Shown: positions 46,657 through 55,016 of the stretch, one piece after another
How positions within the stretch are numbered: the first letter of the stretch is position 1
Layout of the letters: every line of letters begins with the position of its first letter
NCBI RefSeq assembly: GCF_009796745.1
Contig: NZ_CP047024.1
Span: forward strand, 1,116,001 to 1,180,000
Reading direction: 5' to 3'
DNA length: 64,000 bases
DNA from: Paraglaciecola sp. L1A13
GTDB lineage: Bacteria; Pseudomonadota; Gammaproteobacteria; Enterobacterales; Alteromonadaceae
Translations under genes and position numbers: made by a program
The notes under the pieces: generated by a model
What the model was told of the DNA's origin: nothing
What the model saw: the letters and a program-made list of their open reading frames with translations, nothing else
The model's database searches: none

Positions 46657-47841
46657 ATGAGTAAGACTAAATTAGCAACCGCTATAGGATTGGCATGTGT
46701 ATGTTCAACATCATTTGCTCAAGAAGAAGTAGGTATTGACTTAGGTGCGTTTGAGCTGGTTCCGACTTTAAACACAACAGTTGGTTTTAATGACAATGTG
46801 ACTCGCTCTAACGATGAAGGAATTGACAGCTGGTATAGTACGGTTACTCCTAAATTTACTCTAGTGAACAACTTTGGCTTAAATACCCTACGTCTAGGTT
46901 ACCAACTTTCTCGCGGTGACTATTTTTCGAGTTCTGCTGATGATTACACAGATCATTTAGTTTTTGCTTCATTAGGCTACGAGCTAAATAGCCGCCATCG
47001 CATTAAAACTAGTATTAACTTTGAAGATGGACATGATGACCGTGGTGAGAGTTATTCAATTGGTAATGGTAGTGGGTTAAATTCACCCGATGAGTTTAAA
47101 GAAAGTGAAGTAGACTTTATCTATTCTTACGGTGCTTTGAGTGCTAAGGCACGTTTAGATTTGACGTTAAATTATCGTGATTTAGATTATAAAATTAATA
47201 CCACTGAATATAAAATACGCGACCGCTCGAAAAGCACAATTGGCGGAGTATTTTACTATGAAATCGGTGCGGCAACAGATTTGTTGTTTGAAACAACGAT
47301 AACAGACGTTGAGTACGATTTTGCTACCTCAGAAGCGAATTCATTAGATAGTGTCGAAACGAGTTATTTAATTGGTGCTCAATGGCAATCTACAGCGTCA
47401 ACGTCTGGTTACGCTAAAATTGGTTATCAAGATAAAGATTTTGATGCAGCCGGTCGCGAAAATTTTTCTGGTTCGACATGGGAAGCTGGTATTGTTTGGG
47501 AGCCGCTAGAGCGAGCCACCTTTATTCTAGATACCGTTAATGAAGCCCGTGAAACCAATGGTGATGGTAACTTTATTCGCAGTAAAGATGTGTCATTACA
47601 ATGGCGCCACGAATGGTTACAGAGATTGCGCACCCAAGCCGGTGTAGCAGTAGGCACCGATGATTATGAAGGAAGTGGTCGAAGTGACGATGTTACTGAC
47701 TGGGACTTTGCGGTTATATATGAATTTCGACGTTGGTTAACCTTTAATTTAGGTTATACCTACAGTGAGCGAGACAGTAATCGAGATGTAATAGATTACG
47801 ACCAAAATATTTATCGTTTAACTGCAAAAGTGACGTTGTAG
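46657..47841 (+). CDS. Outer-membrane beta-barrel protein of the exopolysaccharide locus
   Basis: The 394-residue protein has a signal peptide (ending STSFAQ) and repeated amphipathic strands, for example FELVPTLNTTVGFNDNVTRS, TLRLGYQLSRGDYFSSSADDYTDHLVFASLGYEL and RRWLTFNLGYTYSERDSNRDVIDYDQNIYRLTAKVTL. This is the putative beta-barrel porin 2 type, often first in Vps/Eps-like operons, and may form part of the outer-membrane exit. It ends in Leu rather than Phe. wza follows 23 bp later. Confidence 0.85.
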   Translation: MSKTKLATAIGLACVCSTSFAQEEVGIDLGAFELVPTLNTTVGFNDNVTRSNDEGIDSWYSTVTPKFTLVNNFGLNTLRLGYQLSRGDYFSSSADDYTDHLVFASLGYELNSRHRIKTSINFEDGHDDRGESYSIGNGSGLNSPDEFKESEVDFIYSYGALSAKARLDLTLNYRDLDYKINTTEYKIRDRSKSTIGGVFYYEIGAATDLLFETTITDVEYDFATSEANSLDSVETSYLIGAQWQSTASTSGYAKIGYQDKDFDAAGRENFSGSTWEAGIVWEPLERATFILDTVNEARETNGDGNFIRSKDVSLQWRHEWLQRLRTQAGVAVGTDDYEGSGRSDDVTDWDFAVIYEFRRWLTFNLGYTYSERDSNRDVIDYDQNIYRLTAKVTL

Positions 47842-47864
47842 TTTTTGTTTTATTTGGAGTAAAC

Positions 47865-48401
47865 ATGAAAGCAAAATCTGTTCTTTGGCTATGGCTACTA
47901 CTTTTTAGTGGTGTGGCTTGGTCGTTAGATGCCAGTTTAAGTCAGTATAAGCTTGGTTCTGGCGATGTGATAAAAATTACCGTTTTCGGCCAAGAGGATT
48001 TGTCCTTAACGACAAAGCTCCCTAATCACGGTGTGATAAATTACCCCTTCTTAGGCGACATAAGTGTTATTGGTTTGACTGGAGCTGAGTTTGAAGCAAA
48101 GTTGTATGCTGGCCTAAAAGGGGACTACTTAGTTGAGCCTTCTGTCTCTGTGACCGTTATTGAATATCGGCCGTTCTTTATCGATGGTGAAGTCAAGCGT
48201 CCCGGTGGTTACCCATATCAACCAGGCTTATCAGTGAATAAAGCGGCGGCTTTGGCTGGTGGTTTTACTGAGCGAGCCTCAAAAACGAAAATTTTTATAC
48301 GCAGGGAGAACGACTCTGGTCAACAGGAACAGCTGAGCGCTCAATCTACTGATGTGGTATTGCCAGGTGACATCGTTACCGTTCAGCAAAGCTTCTTTTA
48401 A
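47865..48401 (+). CDS. Short Wza-type polysaccharide export protein
   Basis: The 178-residue protein has a signal peptide (ending GVAWSLD), a Poly_export domain (YKLGSGDVIKITVFGQEDLSLTTKLPNHGVINYPFLGDISV) and one SLBB-like domain (IDGEVKRPGGYPYQPGLSVNKAAALAGGFTERA). It is about half the length of E. coli Wza and lacks the C-terminal helix that lines the outer-membrane pore. It may rely on the upstream barrel protein for the exit. No lipobox is visible. GGAG lies 7 nt upstream. Confidence 0.92.
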   Translation: MKAKSVLWLWLLLFSGVAWSLDASLSQYKLGSGDVIKITVFGQEDLSLTTKLPNHGVINYPFLGDISVIGLTGAEFEAKLYAGLKGDYLVEPSVSVTVIEYRPFFIDGEVKRPGGYPYQPGLSVNKAAALAGGFTERASKTKIFIRRENDSGQQEQLSAQSTDVVLPGDIVTVQQSFF

Positions 48402-48420
48402 TAAAGGTATTTAGATATTT

Positions 48421-50682
48421 ATGTCAGCGCAATTAAATGGACAATTAGAGGCTAAATTACTGGACTCAGAAACCATTGATTTTGGTCAATATTGGCAAAC
48501 GATACGTCGATACATATGGCGAATTATTAGCTTAGCAGTTTTTATTACGATACTAGTTGCCCTCGTCGTAATGTCAATTACGCCTAAGTATACGGCGACA
48601 GCTAAATTATTGATTGAATCGAAAGAAGCGAAAGTTCTCTCGATTGAAGAAGTATATGGCCTTGACTCTAGTCGCAAAGAGTATTTTCAAACTCAGTACG
48701 AAATTTTGAAGTCTCGTCATATCGCAGAAAAAGTGGTTGATAAAATAAAACTTTACGAAAACCCAACGTTTGCGCCTGGTTACGAAGCAAGCAAAGCAAA
48801 TTTCGTTAGTCGGCAGTTAGCATCACTCAAAAGCGGTGTTATTAACGTATTGCCGTTTTTGCCACAAAAAGAAAAAACAGAACTGACCGACGAACAGCAA
48901 CTTAAAGGACGTAAAGACTACGCTACTTGGCAAGTTATGAAGTCCCTTCAAATCAGCCCTATTAGCAATACCCAAATAGTGGAAATTAGCTTCGAACATG
49001 AAGATCGAAATTTTGCAGCTGTGGTGGCAAATACGGTGGGCGATGTATATATCGAAAACTATCTTGAATCTAAGCTTGATATGACTACCAAGGCTACTTC
49101 CTGGTTGAATGAAAGCCTGCAAGGTCTGCGTACAAAATTAGATACTGCTGAAAAACGTCTATCGGTATTTTACGAAACTGAAAAACTAGTCAATATTGAT
49201 GGTGTAGTAGGTTTGGCGGCAGAAGAGCTTCAAAAGCTGAGTCAACAAATGCTTGAGGCGCAGGCAGCTTATAACCGAGCTGAAACCTTATATAACCAAG
49301 TCAACTCTGGCGCAACGATTACTGAATTGGCTGACCTTCCCGAGGTGATTAACCATCCTGCAGTGCAAAACGTTAAACGTGAACAAATAGGTGCCCAAAG
49401 TCGCGTATCTGAATTAAGTAAAGTGTTTGGCCCTAAACATCCCAAGATGATCGCTGCACAGGCCGAATTAAGTTCTATACAAGACAGTTTAAACGCCCAA
49501 ATTCGCTCTTTGGTGTCTGGAGTCAATACTGAATACAGCACTGCAAAGCTTAAATTGGCAGCCCTTAAACAAGAAGTCAGTATTAATAAAGAGAACTTCC
49601 GTAGCTTAACCAATCTTGAAAGTCGCCATAAAGCGCTACAACGTGAAGTCGATATTAATCAACAGCTATATAGTTCGTTTTTCACTCGATTGAATGAAAC
49701 CACAGAGCTAGGTGGTTTTGAGTCAGCGAATGCGCGCATGCTAGATTTAGCTGTGCCGCCTTCATCACCTTCCAAACCGAAAAAAGGCTTGATTATTGCC
49801 GCGGCGTTTATCGTCAGTTTAGGCTTCGGGGTCTTTTTAGCGCTCGCCATGGACGCACTCAATAGCGGTATTCGTTCAGTAGACGATGTTGAACGTAAGC
49901 TTGGCCAGCGTATGTTGGGGTTAATTCCATTAGAAACCCATAACAAAAAGAAAAACCTAGCCGTTAGACACTTTTTTGATGGTAAACGACATACCTTTAG
50001 TGAAGCGGTGCGTACTCTTCGAACAAGCTTGCAATTATTGAATATCGACAAACCCTCTAAAACCATCTTGGTGACATCCAGTGTGCCCAAAGAAGGCAAG
50101 AGTACGGTATCCATTAACTTAGCGTTCGCTATGGGACAGTTGAGCAAGGTACTATTGATAGATACCGATTTACGTCGCCCTACCATTGGCACGCAGTTTA
50201 ATTTGCCAGGGTTTCAGCCGGGCGTAGCCAATTTGATTGCCGGTACTCATACCCTTGAAGAGTGTATAGTAACCGATGAAATGTCGGGTATCGATATCAT
50301 CTGCGCAGGTACGATGCCGCCTAACCCACAAGAACTCCTTGCCTCTGATAGCTTTAAAGCCCTGATGCAAGATCTTAAAGGTCGTTACGAGCACATCATA
50401 GTCGACAGTGCTCCTACGCAAGCGGTCAGTGACGCCATTGTAGTATCTAAGGTATGTGACTCAGTGGTGTATGTGGTTAAAGCTGACAGCACCAGTGACA
50501 AGCTGATCTCCAATGGCTTAAGTCGCTTCTTACAAGTAGGTCATCGGGTTGATGGTGTGGTATTAAACCAAGTTGATTTACGCAAAGCGAAAAAGCACGG
50601 TGAATACACGGGGTTTTATGACCAATACGGCTATCACAGTTATAATACTGATACCAAGGCTGAACAGACGCAAAAATCTTGA
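48421..50682 (+). CDS. Wzc-type polysaccharide co-polymerase and tyrosine autokinase
   Basis: The 753-residue inner-membrane protein has a Wzz domain with helices near residues 33-53 and 455-475. A long periplasmic coiled-coil region (residues 230-430) lies between them, and a cytoplasmic BY-kinase domain follows. That domain has Walker A SSVPKEGKSTV near 555, A' VLLIDTDLRRP, and B HIIVDSAP. The tail has a tyrosine cluster (EYTGFYDQYGYHSYN), the usual autophosphorylation region. It controls chain length and export with Wza. Its stop overlaps the next start. Confidence 0.95.
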   Translation: MSAQLNGQLEAKLLDSETIDFGQYWQTIRRYIWRIISLAVFITILVALVVMSITPKYTATAKLLIESKEAKVLSIEEVYGLDSSRKEYFQTQYEILKSRHIAEKVVDKIKLYENPTFAPGYEASKANFVSRQLASLKSGVINVLPFLPQKEKTELTDEQQLKGRKDYATWQVMKSLQISPISNTQIVEISFEHEDRNFAAVVANTVGDVYIENYLESKLDMTTKATSWLNESLQGLRTKLDTAEKRLSVFYETEKLVNIDGVVGLAAEELQKLSQQMLEAQAAYNRAETLYNQVNSGATITELADLPEVINHPAVQNVKREQIGAQSRVSELSKVFGPKHPKMIAAQAELSSIQDSLNAQIRSLVSGVNTEYSTAKLKLAALKQEVSINKENFRSLTNLESRHKALQREVDINQQLYSSFFTRLNETTELGGFESANARMLDLAVPPSSPSKPKKGLIIAAAFIVSLGFGVFLALAMDALNSGIRSVDDVERKLGQRMLGLIPLETHNKKKNLAVRHFFDGKRHTFSEAVRTLRTSLQLLNIDKPSKTILVTSSVPKEGKSTVSINLAFAMGQLSKVLLIDTDLRRPTIGTQFNLPGFQPGVANLIAGTHTLEECIVTDEMSGIDIICAGTMPPNPQELLASDSFKALMQDLKGRYEHIIVDSAPTQAVSDAIVVSKVCDSVVYVVKADSTSDKLISNGLSRFLQVGHRVDGVVLNQVDLRKAKKHGEYTGFYDQYGYHSYNTDTKAEQTQKS

Positions 50683-51407
50683 TCGACTTACACAGTCATA
50701 TTCTACCCGGCATAGACGATGGCGCCCCTGATTTAGCGGCGTCGTTGGCTATGGCTGAGCAGTCGGTGTCAGTCGGGGTCACGCACATGGTGTGCACCCC
50801 ACATATCCATCAGGGGTATTTTGATAATGACCCAACCTCAATCACACAGGCCTACCAATCTTTGGTTGCCCATTTAGCCCAAGCTCAATGTCCCCTTAAG
50901 ATATCCTTTGCTGCGGAACTTAGAATTACACCGGATATTATGCTGTGGCAAAAAACAGGGAAAATACCGTTTCTAGGCCGTTGGGGAAATAGAGACGTGA
51001 TGCTGCTAGAATTGCCCCATAGTCATATACCTCCTGGTACCGATAATTTACTCCGTTGGTTATTAAAAAATGACATTCAACCGGTCATCGCGCATCCAGA
51101 ACGTAATCGTGAGATTATCGCTAACCCTGAGCGAATTCATATGCTCAAACGTCTAGGGTGTTTATTTCAAGTGACAGCAGGCGCCTTTATTGGACGCTTC
51201 TCTGATAAGGTAAATGAGACGGCGAGATTGTTTTTAGAAAAAGACGTGATCTCATACGTTGCATCAGACATGCACAGCATTAATCGCCGACCAAATGATA
51301 TGGCTAGAGCGTATTTGGAAGTAGTCTCACTTTCCTCAAAGGATCAGGCACAACGCCTGTTTAAAACCACGCCATGGCTAATATCTCAAGGTAACCAATG
51401 GCAATAG
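50679..51407 (+). CDS. PHP-type protein tyrosine phosphatase (CpsB/YwqE-like)
   Basis: The 242-residue enzyme has the PHP metal-binding motifs: MIDLHSHILPGIDDGAPD, CTPHIHQGYF, LLELPHSHIP, PVIAHPERN and VASDMHS. This family dephosphorylates the BY-kinase, here the gene immediately upstream. The start is TTG within a TTGA overlap with the wzc stop, so the pair is coupled. Confidence 0.92.
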   Translation: MIDLHSHILPGIDDGAPDLAASLAMAEQSVSVGVTHMVCTPHIHQGYFDNDPTSITQAYQSLVAHLAQAQCPLKISFAAELRITPDIMLWQKTGKIPFLGRWGNRDVMLLELPHSHIPPGTDNLLRWLLKNDIQPVIAHPERNREIIANPERIHMLKRLGCLFQVTAGAFIGRFSDKVNETARLFLEKDVISYVASDMHSINRRPNDMARAYLEVVSLSSKDQAQRLFKTTPWLISQGNQWQ

Positions 51408-52144
51408 CATTTCCTCGAGTCTTAATGCAGACGCGTATATTCATAAAACAGTACGTAGCGGTAATCAGTTTTTCGACACTCGCGTTTATCTGTTTAGTTG
51501 TCGCTTTACGCTTTACCAGTGCCAGTTTTGACTATTATCAAGTACGCAATATTCTCGCTTCATGGCAAGATTCGGGTAATCAGCAGACCCTTGCTGAGTA
51601 TCAACGAGCGAAGAAGGCTATTCAGTCAGCTGTCGACAGCCAGCCTAGTCACCCTTTATATCAAGACCTGTTAGGTCAAGTGTACGAATGGGGCGCCATT
51701 GCCGGTTACGAAGATGAAAGTACAGCACTTCGAGCGGCCAAAGCACATTATTTGCGTGGAACTCAATTACGCCCCTTGTGGCCAGTCACGTGGGTATCAT
51801 TAGCTATGATAAAATGGCGCCAGCAAGAGTTTGATGAGCAAATGCTGACGTATTTGCAACGAGCAAGCGAGTTGGGGCCTAAAAAACCTGAAGTTCATCT
51901 GTTGTATGTTCAGTTGGGTATGGCGTTATACGCCAGTAATCACCCCATGTTATTGCGTATTCGTGACGAGTTTTATCATAGGATCAGCCTTGGTTTACGA
52001 GATTCAAAAAGTCGGGGGCAGGTACAGGCCCTGATCAAACAGTATGACGCCCAAAAACGAGTCTGTCGTTGGCTTAGAAATGAGCCCCTGTCGATTCAGC
52101 GTATAATCCCGGGTTGTCCCAGGTCCCAGCAGAAAAGGCAATAA
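51398..52144 (+). CDS. VpsP-like polysaccharide biosynthesis protein
   Basis: The 248-residue protein has one N-terminal membrane helix (residues ~18-38) and a TPR-like helical periplasmic domain (AVDSQPSHPLYQDLLGQVYEWGA, AKAHYLRGTQLRPLWPVTWVSLAMIKWRQQEFDE). The C-terminal CRWLRNEPLSIQRIIPGC is conserved in VpsP-type proteins of exopolysaccharide loci. It overlaps the phosphatase gene by 10 bp. The function is unknown. VpsP assignment is from memory of the family and moderately sure. Confidence 0.75.
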   Translation: MAIAFPRVLMQTRIFIKQYVAVISFSTLAFICLVVALRFTSASFDYYQVRNILASWQDSGNQQTLAEYQRAKKAIQSAVDSQPSHPLYQDLLGQVYEWGAIAGYEDESTALRAAKAHYLRGTQLRPLWPVTWVSLAMIKWRQQEFDEQMLTYLQRASELGPKKPEVHLLYVQLGMALYASNHPMLLRIRDEFYHRISLGLRDSKSRGQVQALIKQYDAQKRVCRWLRNEPLSIQRIIPGCPRSQQKRQ

Positions 52145-52196
52145 AACGAGTTAATCACTGTGGTAGAGACACAATAGAAAAATCTCATAAAAATAC

Positions 52197-52601
52197 CTAG
52201 CTTTTAAACCAATCCCATACGCCAAATGAATAATTCGGTAACAAGTCGATACCTACAGCTGACTTCAATAAGTACAATAATAATATGCCTATCATAGCTG
52301 AGAATGTGAAAAATAAAGCTAGCAGCAGAGCATTAACAAAGCGACTTGCCCTAAGTTGGGCACGTGACATGTTGCGGTGGTTTTTACCTGCCAGAATTAC
52401 GTAATAATAGCGATATTTGAACCATGACACTGTGCCTCGCAAATCGATAGAGTGATGGCCCCATTGGCGGCTGCTGACAGCGTTTCTAAGGTGTGAAAGC
52501 TGCTCCTCACTAAACGACGTTTGTACTGAGCGAGGCATACGTTCGAGTAAATTAACGATCGCTGGGTCTTCTTCTATCGGACCACTGAATTTTTTATTCA
52601 T
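52197..52601 (-). CDS. Small membrane protein of unknown function next to the polymerase/ligase
   Basis: The 134-residue protein has a soluble N-terminal half (EEDPAIVNLLERMPRSVQTSFSEEQLSHLRNAVSSRQWGHHSIDLRGTVSWFKYRYYYVILAGKNHRN) and one or two membrane helices near residues 88-110. The RQWGHHSIDLRGTV segment looks conserved-like, with tryptophan and histidines. Its start overlaps the stop of the upstream ligase gene by 4 bp, so the two are coupled. It is convergent with the operon ending at 52144. No enzymatic motif is visible. Confidence 0.8.
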   Translation of the reverse strand: MNKKFSGPIEEDPAIVNLLERMPRSVQTSFSEEQLSHLRNAVSSRQWGHHSIDLRGTVSWFKYRYYYVILAGKNHRNMSRAQLRASRFVNALLLALFFTFSAMIGILLLYLLKSAVGIDLLPNYSFGVWDWFKS

Positions 52602-53998
52602 ATTGCCACCTTTTGAGAACGACGCTTTTTACCTGTGGTTATTTTTAGCTGGTTGATGGATAGCGACAAGGCTAAAAAGACCACAAAATAACAAGCATTC
52701 GCCGGCGCTTGCAAAGGGAAGTCTACCGTCATATGTATGGCCATGCCGAGCATCGCCATACAACAGGCAAAAGCGGTGCCTTTGAATATAGAAGGCCTTC
52801 GCTTGCGCATGGCTCTGACGCTTTTAGAAAAACACCAAACGACCAGAATCACTAAAAGCATAGTTGCGGGAATGCCGTATTCAATACTCATCTGCAGATA
52901 GTCATTATGCGCATGGTCATAAAAAGACTGGATATTGGCGACTTTATAACTCGGGAATGAGCTATAAAAACTACCACCGCCAGTGCCGAACAACGGAAAG
53001 TCCTGCAACATAGGCAATGAATCTATTACCACTTCGTCTCTTCCTTCTTGCGCGAGGCTGGTGGCTTGTAAACGCTCTTGTACCTTATCTAAGCCGAACC
53101 ACGCACCGACAATAAATACATCTATAACAAACATACTAATAATTAAAATAGAAAGACTTCGACTGCGGTTTTTAATAATTACCAGAGACAAAATACCGAT
53201 GATCGTCATGGATGCAAAAAATGCCGTGTTACCCATGCGCGAGCGCGACATGACCAAGGCAATGACCATAATCGCCAAGCTAATGCGTATCAGGGCTTTA
53301 CTGCCCAATAGGGTGGATAGAATAGAGCGCATTATATCGCGCCGAGTACCACCTTGATTACTTTGCAACGTAGCTACCATTAAACCGATACCTGCCGACA
53401 AACACAGCATTAAAAAGTTTGCATAGTGGTTTTTATACACAAAGCTGCCACTTGCCACATCTGATACTGGTAGGCCAAATAGTAAACTGTAGCGAGTACC
53501 TGACAATATCTCCACAGTGCCATATAACGCTTGTATTGCACCACTGGCTAATAACGTAAGTAAAAGTAAGCGCAAACGTTTTTCGTTGTTAATCAGTACC
53601 AGCACGACGATAAATAAACAGAAATAACTCATGGCTTTAAGCAAGTTAATTTGACTCTGTCCTACGTCCAACGATAAATGAAACTGCGTGACGCCAAATC
53701 CCCATTGGGTTTCGTAACTCACAGGACTTAAAAATGCCACAACTTGCGCCGATAATGGTATCACTTGAATCGACGCTAAAATTAAAAACGCTAACCATAA
53801 GCCAATAGGCAGCCTATAAGCCCGTAAGCCCATCCAGGGTTGGTTTTTACGTAAATATGCACATGCAAGCGACAGTGAAAAAATCACTAGTTCCATTAAT
53901 CCCCAGGCCCAGGGTCTGTTTGAGCCTAATGGAATAGGCAGCCAGATAAGCAAACCTAACAAAGCATAAAATGCGTAGTTATGAAGTTTATTGTTCAA
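52598..53998 (-). CDS. O-antigen ligase / Wzy-type polymerase
   Basis: The 466-residue membrane protein has about eleven hydrophobic segments and a large periplasmic loop with FPLFGTGGGSFYSSFPSYKVAN and the Wzy_C histidine motif FYDHAHNDYLQMSIEYG near residue 360. The family joins or polymerises lipid-linked glycans in the periplasm. In an exopolysaccharide locus it is more likely the polymerase than the lipid A ligase, but sequence does not decide. It is transcribed opposite to the export operon. Confidence 0.88.
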   Translation of the reverse strand: MNNKLHNYAFYALLGLLIWLPIPLGSNRPWAWGLMELVIFSLSLACAYLRKNQPWMGLRAYRLPIGLWLAFLILASIQVIPLSAQVVAFLSPVSYETQWGFGVTQFHLSLDVGQSQINLLKAMSYFCLFIVVLVLINNEKRLRLLLLTLLASGAIQALYGTVEILSGTRYSLLFGLPVSDVASGSFVYKNHYANFLMLCLSAGIGLMVATLQSNQGGTRRDIMRSILSTLLGSKALIRISLAIMVIALVMSRSRMGNTAFFASMTIIGILSLVIIKNRSRSLSILIISMFVIDVFIVGAWFGLDKVQERLQATSLAQEGRDEVVIDSLPMLQDFPLFGTGGGSFYSSFPSYKVANIQSFYDHAHNDYLQMSIEYGIPATMLLVILVVWCFSKSVRAMRKRRPSIFKGTAFACCMAMLGMAIHMTVDFPLQAPANACYFVVFLALSLSINQLKITTGKKRRSQKVAI

Positions 53999-54062
53999 TC
54001 GTTCCCTCGGTGCATTTCTGAATGCTTATAAACTCACGCTGTCATAATTTATGATGATGAAC

Positions 54063-54090
54063 AAAAAAGCCAGGTGTAAACCTGGCTTTT
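54063..54090 (-). terminator. Terminator after the secreted Ala/Gly-rich protein gene
   Basis: AAAAGCCAGG / CCTGGCTTTT with a 6-nt loop runs into T's on the minus strand, 18 bp past the stop. Confidence 0.88.
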
Positions 54091-54107
54091 AATAAACGAA
54101 TAAAAAA

Positions 54108-54755
54108 TTAGTTTGTCGACGCAGTAGTGTCCCCACCGCCAGTTCCGCCAGCACCCACACCTGTACCAGCAGGTGCAGCAGTAACACCTACTGTAGCGCC
54201 TGCAGCAGTAGCCGTAGACACTGTCGTCGGGTCCGCACCCGCGGCGATAGCGGCTAATAACGCATCATTAGGTTCAATTTCACCCGTTATTATAGCGGCA
54301 TCGATGACGTCTTGAGCAAAACTAGGGTAAAGGGTTACCGCAAGTTGAATAACATCGGCAGCATTACCTGGGTATGCCTCGATGGCCCCTTTGGTGCTAT
54401 CAGTTAATTTATTGAAACTCACCATATTACCCATAAAGTTAGCACTAATATCTTTATTAGAACCAACGACTAATCTTGCGGCTCCGCTAAGCAATGCTCC
54501 GTCTTCTTTGGTTACATCAGCAAGGGTTTGGTTAACGGCGTCATCTAACGAAACACCTGCATTCACCAATTCGACTATTGCCGTGTGAACGGTGCGGCCG
54601 GGTTGATTTTCATCGCCAAAAAGAATGTTCTCGGCTTCAGGCGACGCAGCGGCGTTTACCACGTCCTGAGTAGTTTGGGTACCCAATTGTTGGGCCATAG
54701 CGACTGGCGCAATAACAGCGCTAGATAAAAATAAACATGTGAATAAACGTCGCAT
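54108..54755 (-). CDS. Secreted Ala/Gly/Thr-rich protein of unknown function
   Basis: The 215-residue protein has a signal peptide (MRRLFTCLFLSSAVIAPVAMAQ), a helical acidic body (DAVNQTLADVTKEDGALLSGAARLVVG, GAIEAYPGNAADVIQLAVTLYPSFAQDVIDAAIITGEI) and a low-complexity tail of Ala, Gly and Thr ending GGTGGGDTTASTN. GGAG lies 7 nt before the ATG at 54755; the longer frame to 54839 lacks support. It has its own terminator and is next to the polymerase gene. I do not recognise the family; an exopolysaccharide or matrix role is from context only. Confidence 0.75.
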   Translation of the reverse strand: MRRLFTCLFLSSAVIAPVAMAQQLGTQTTQDVVNAAASPEAENILFGDENQPGRTVHTAIVELVNAGVSLDDAVNQTLADVTKEDGALLSGAARLVVGSNKDISANFMGNMVSFNKLTDSTKGAIEAYPGNAADVIQLAVTLYPSFAQDVIDAAIITGEIEPNDALLAAIAAGADPTTVSTATAAGATVGVTAAPAGTGVGAGGTGGGDTTASTN

Positions 54756-55016
54756 AAAAGCTCCAAAATAAAAGGATGTGAGAGCGTATCTCACTAAAAT
54801 CTGCCTCATAATAAGTTTTGTTGCTCGATAAAGCAACATCAGCCAGAGTCTTACTGGTAAAATAACGAACCTTATCAGTGGTTTGCTTCTAGTAATGATT
54901 TCCCTATCAAGTCAGTCCGAGTCACTCTTTTAATCAATATAAATAAGGGCTTATAGCAGTTTTTAATTCATGCTTTTTGATTGAATCAGCCATTACATAG
55001 CGTAAATACCGCTACT

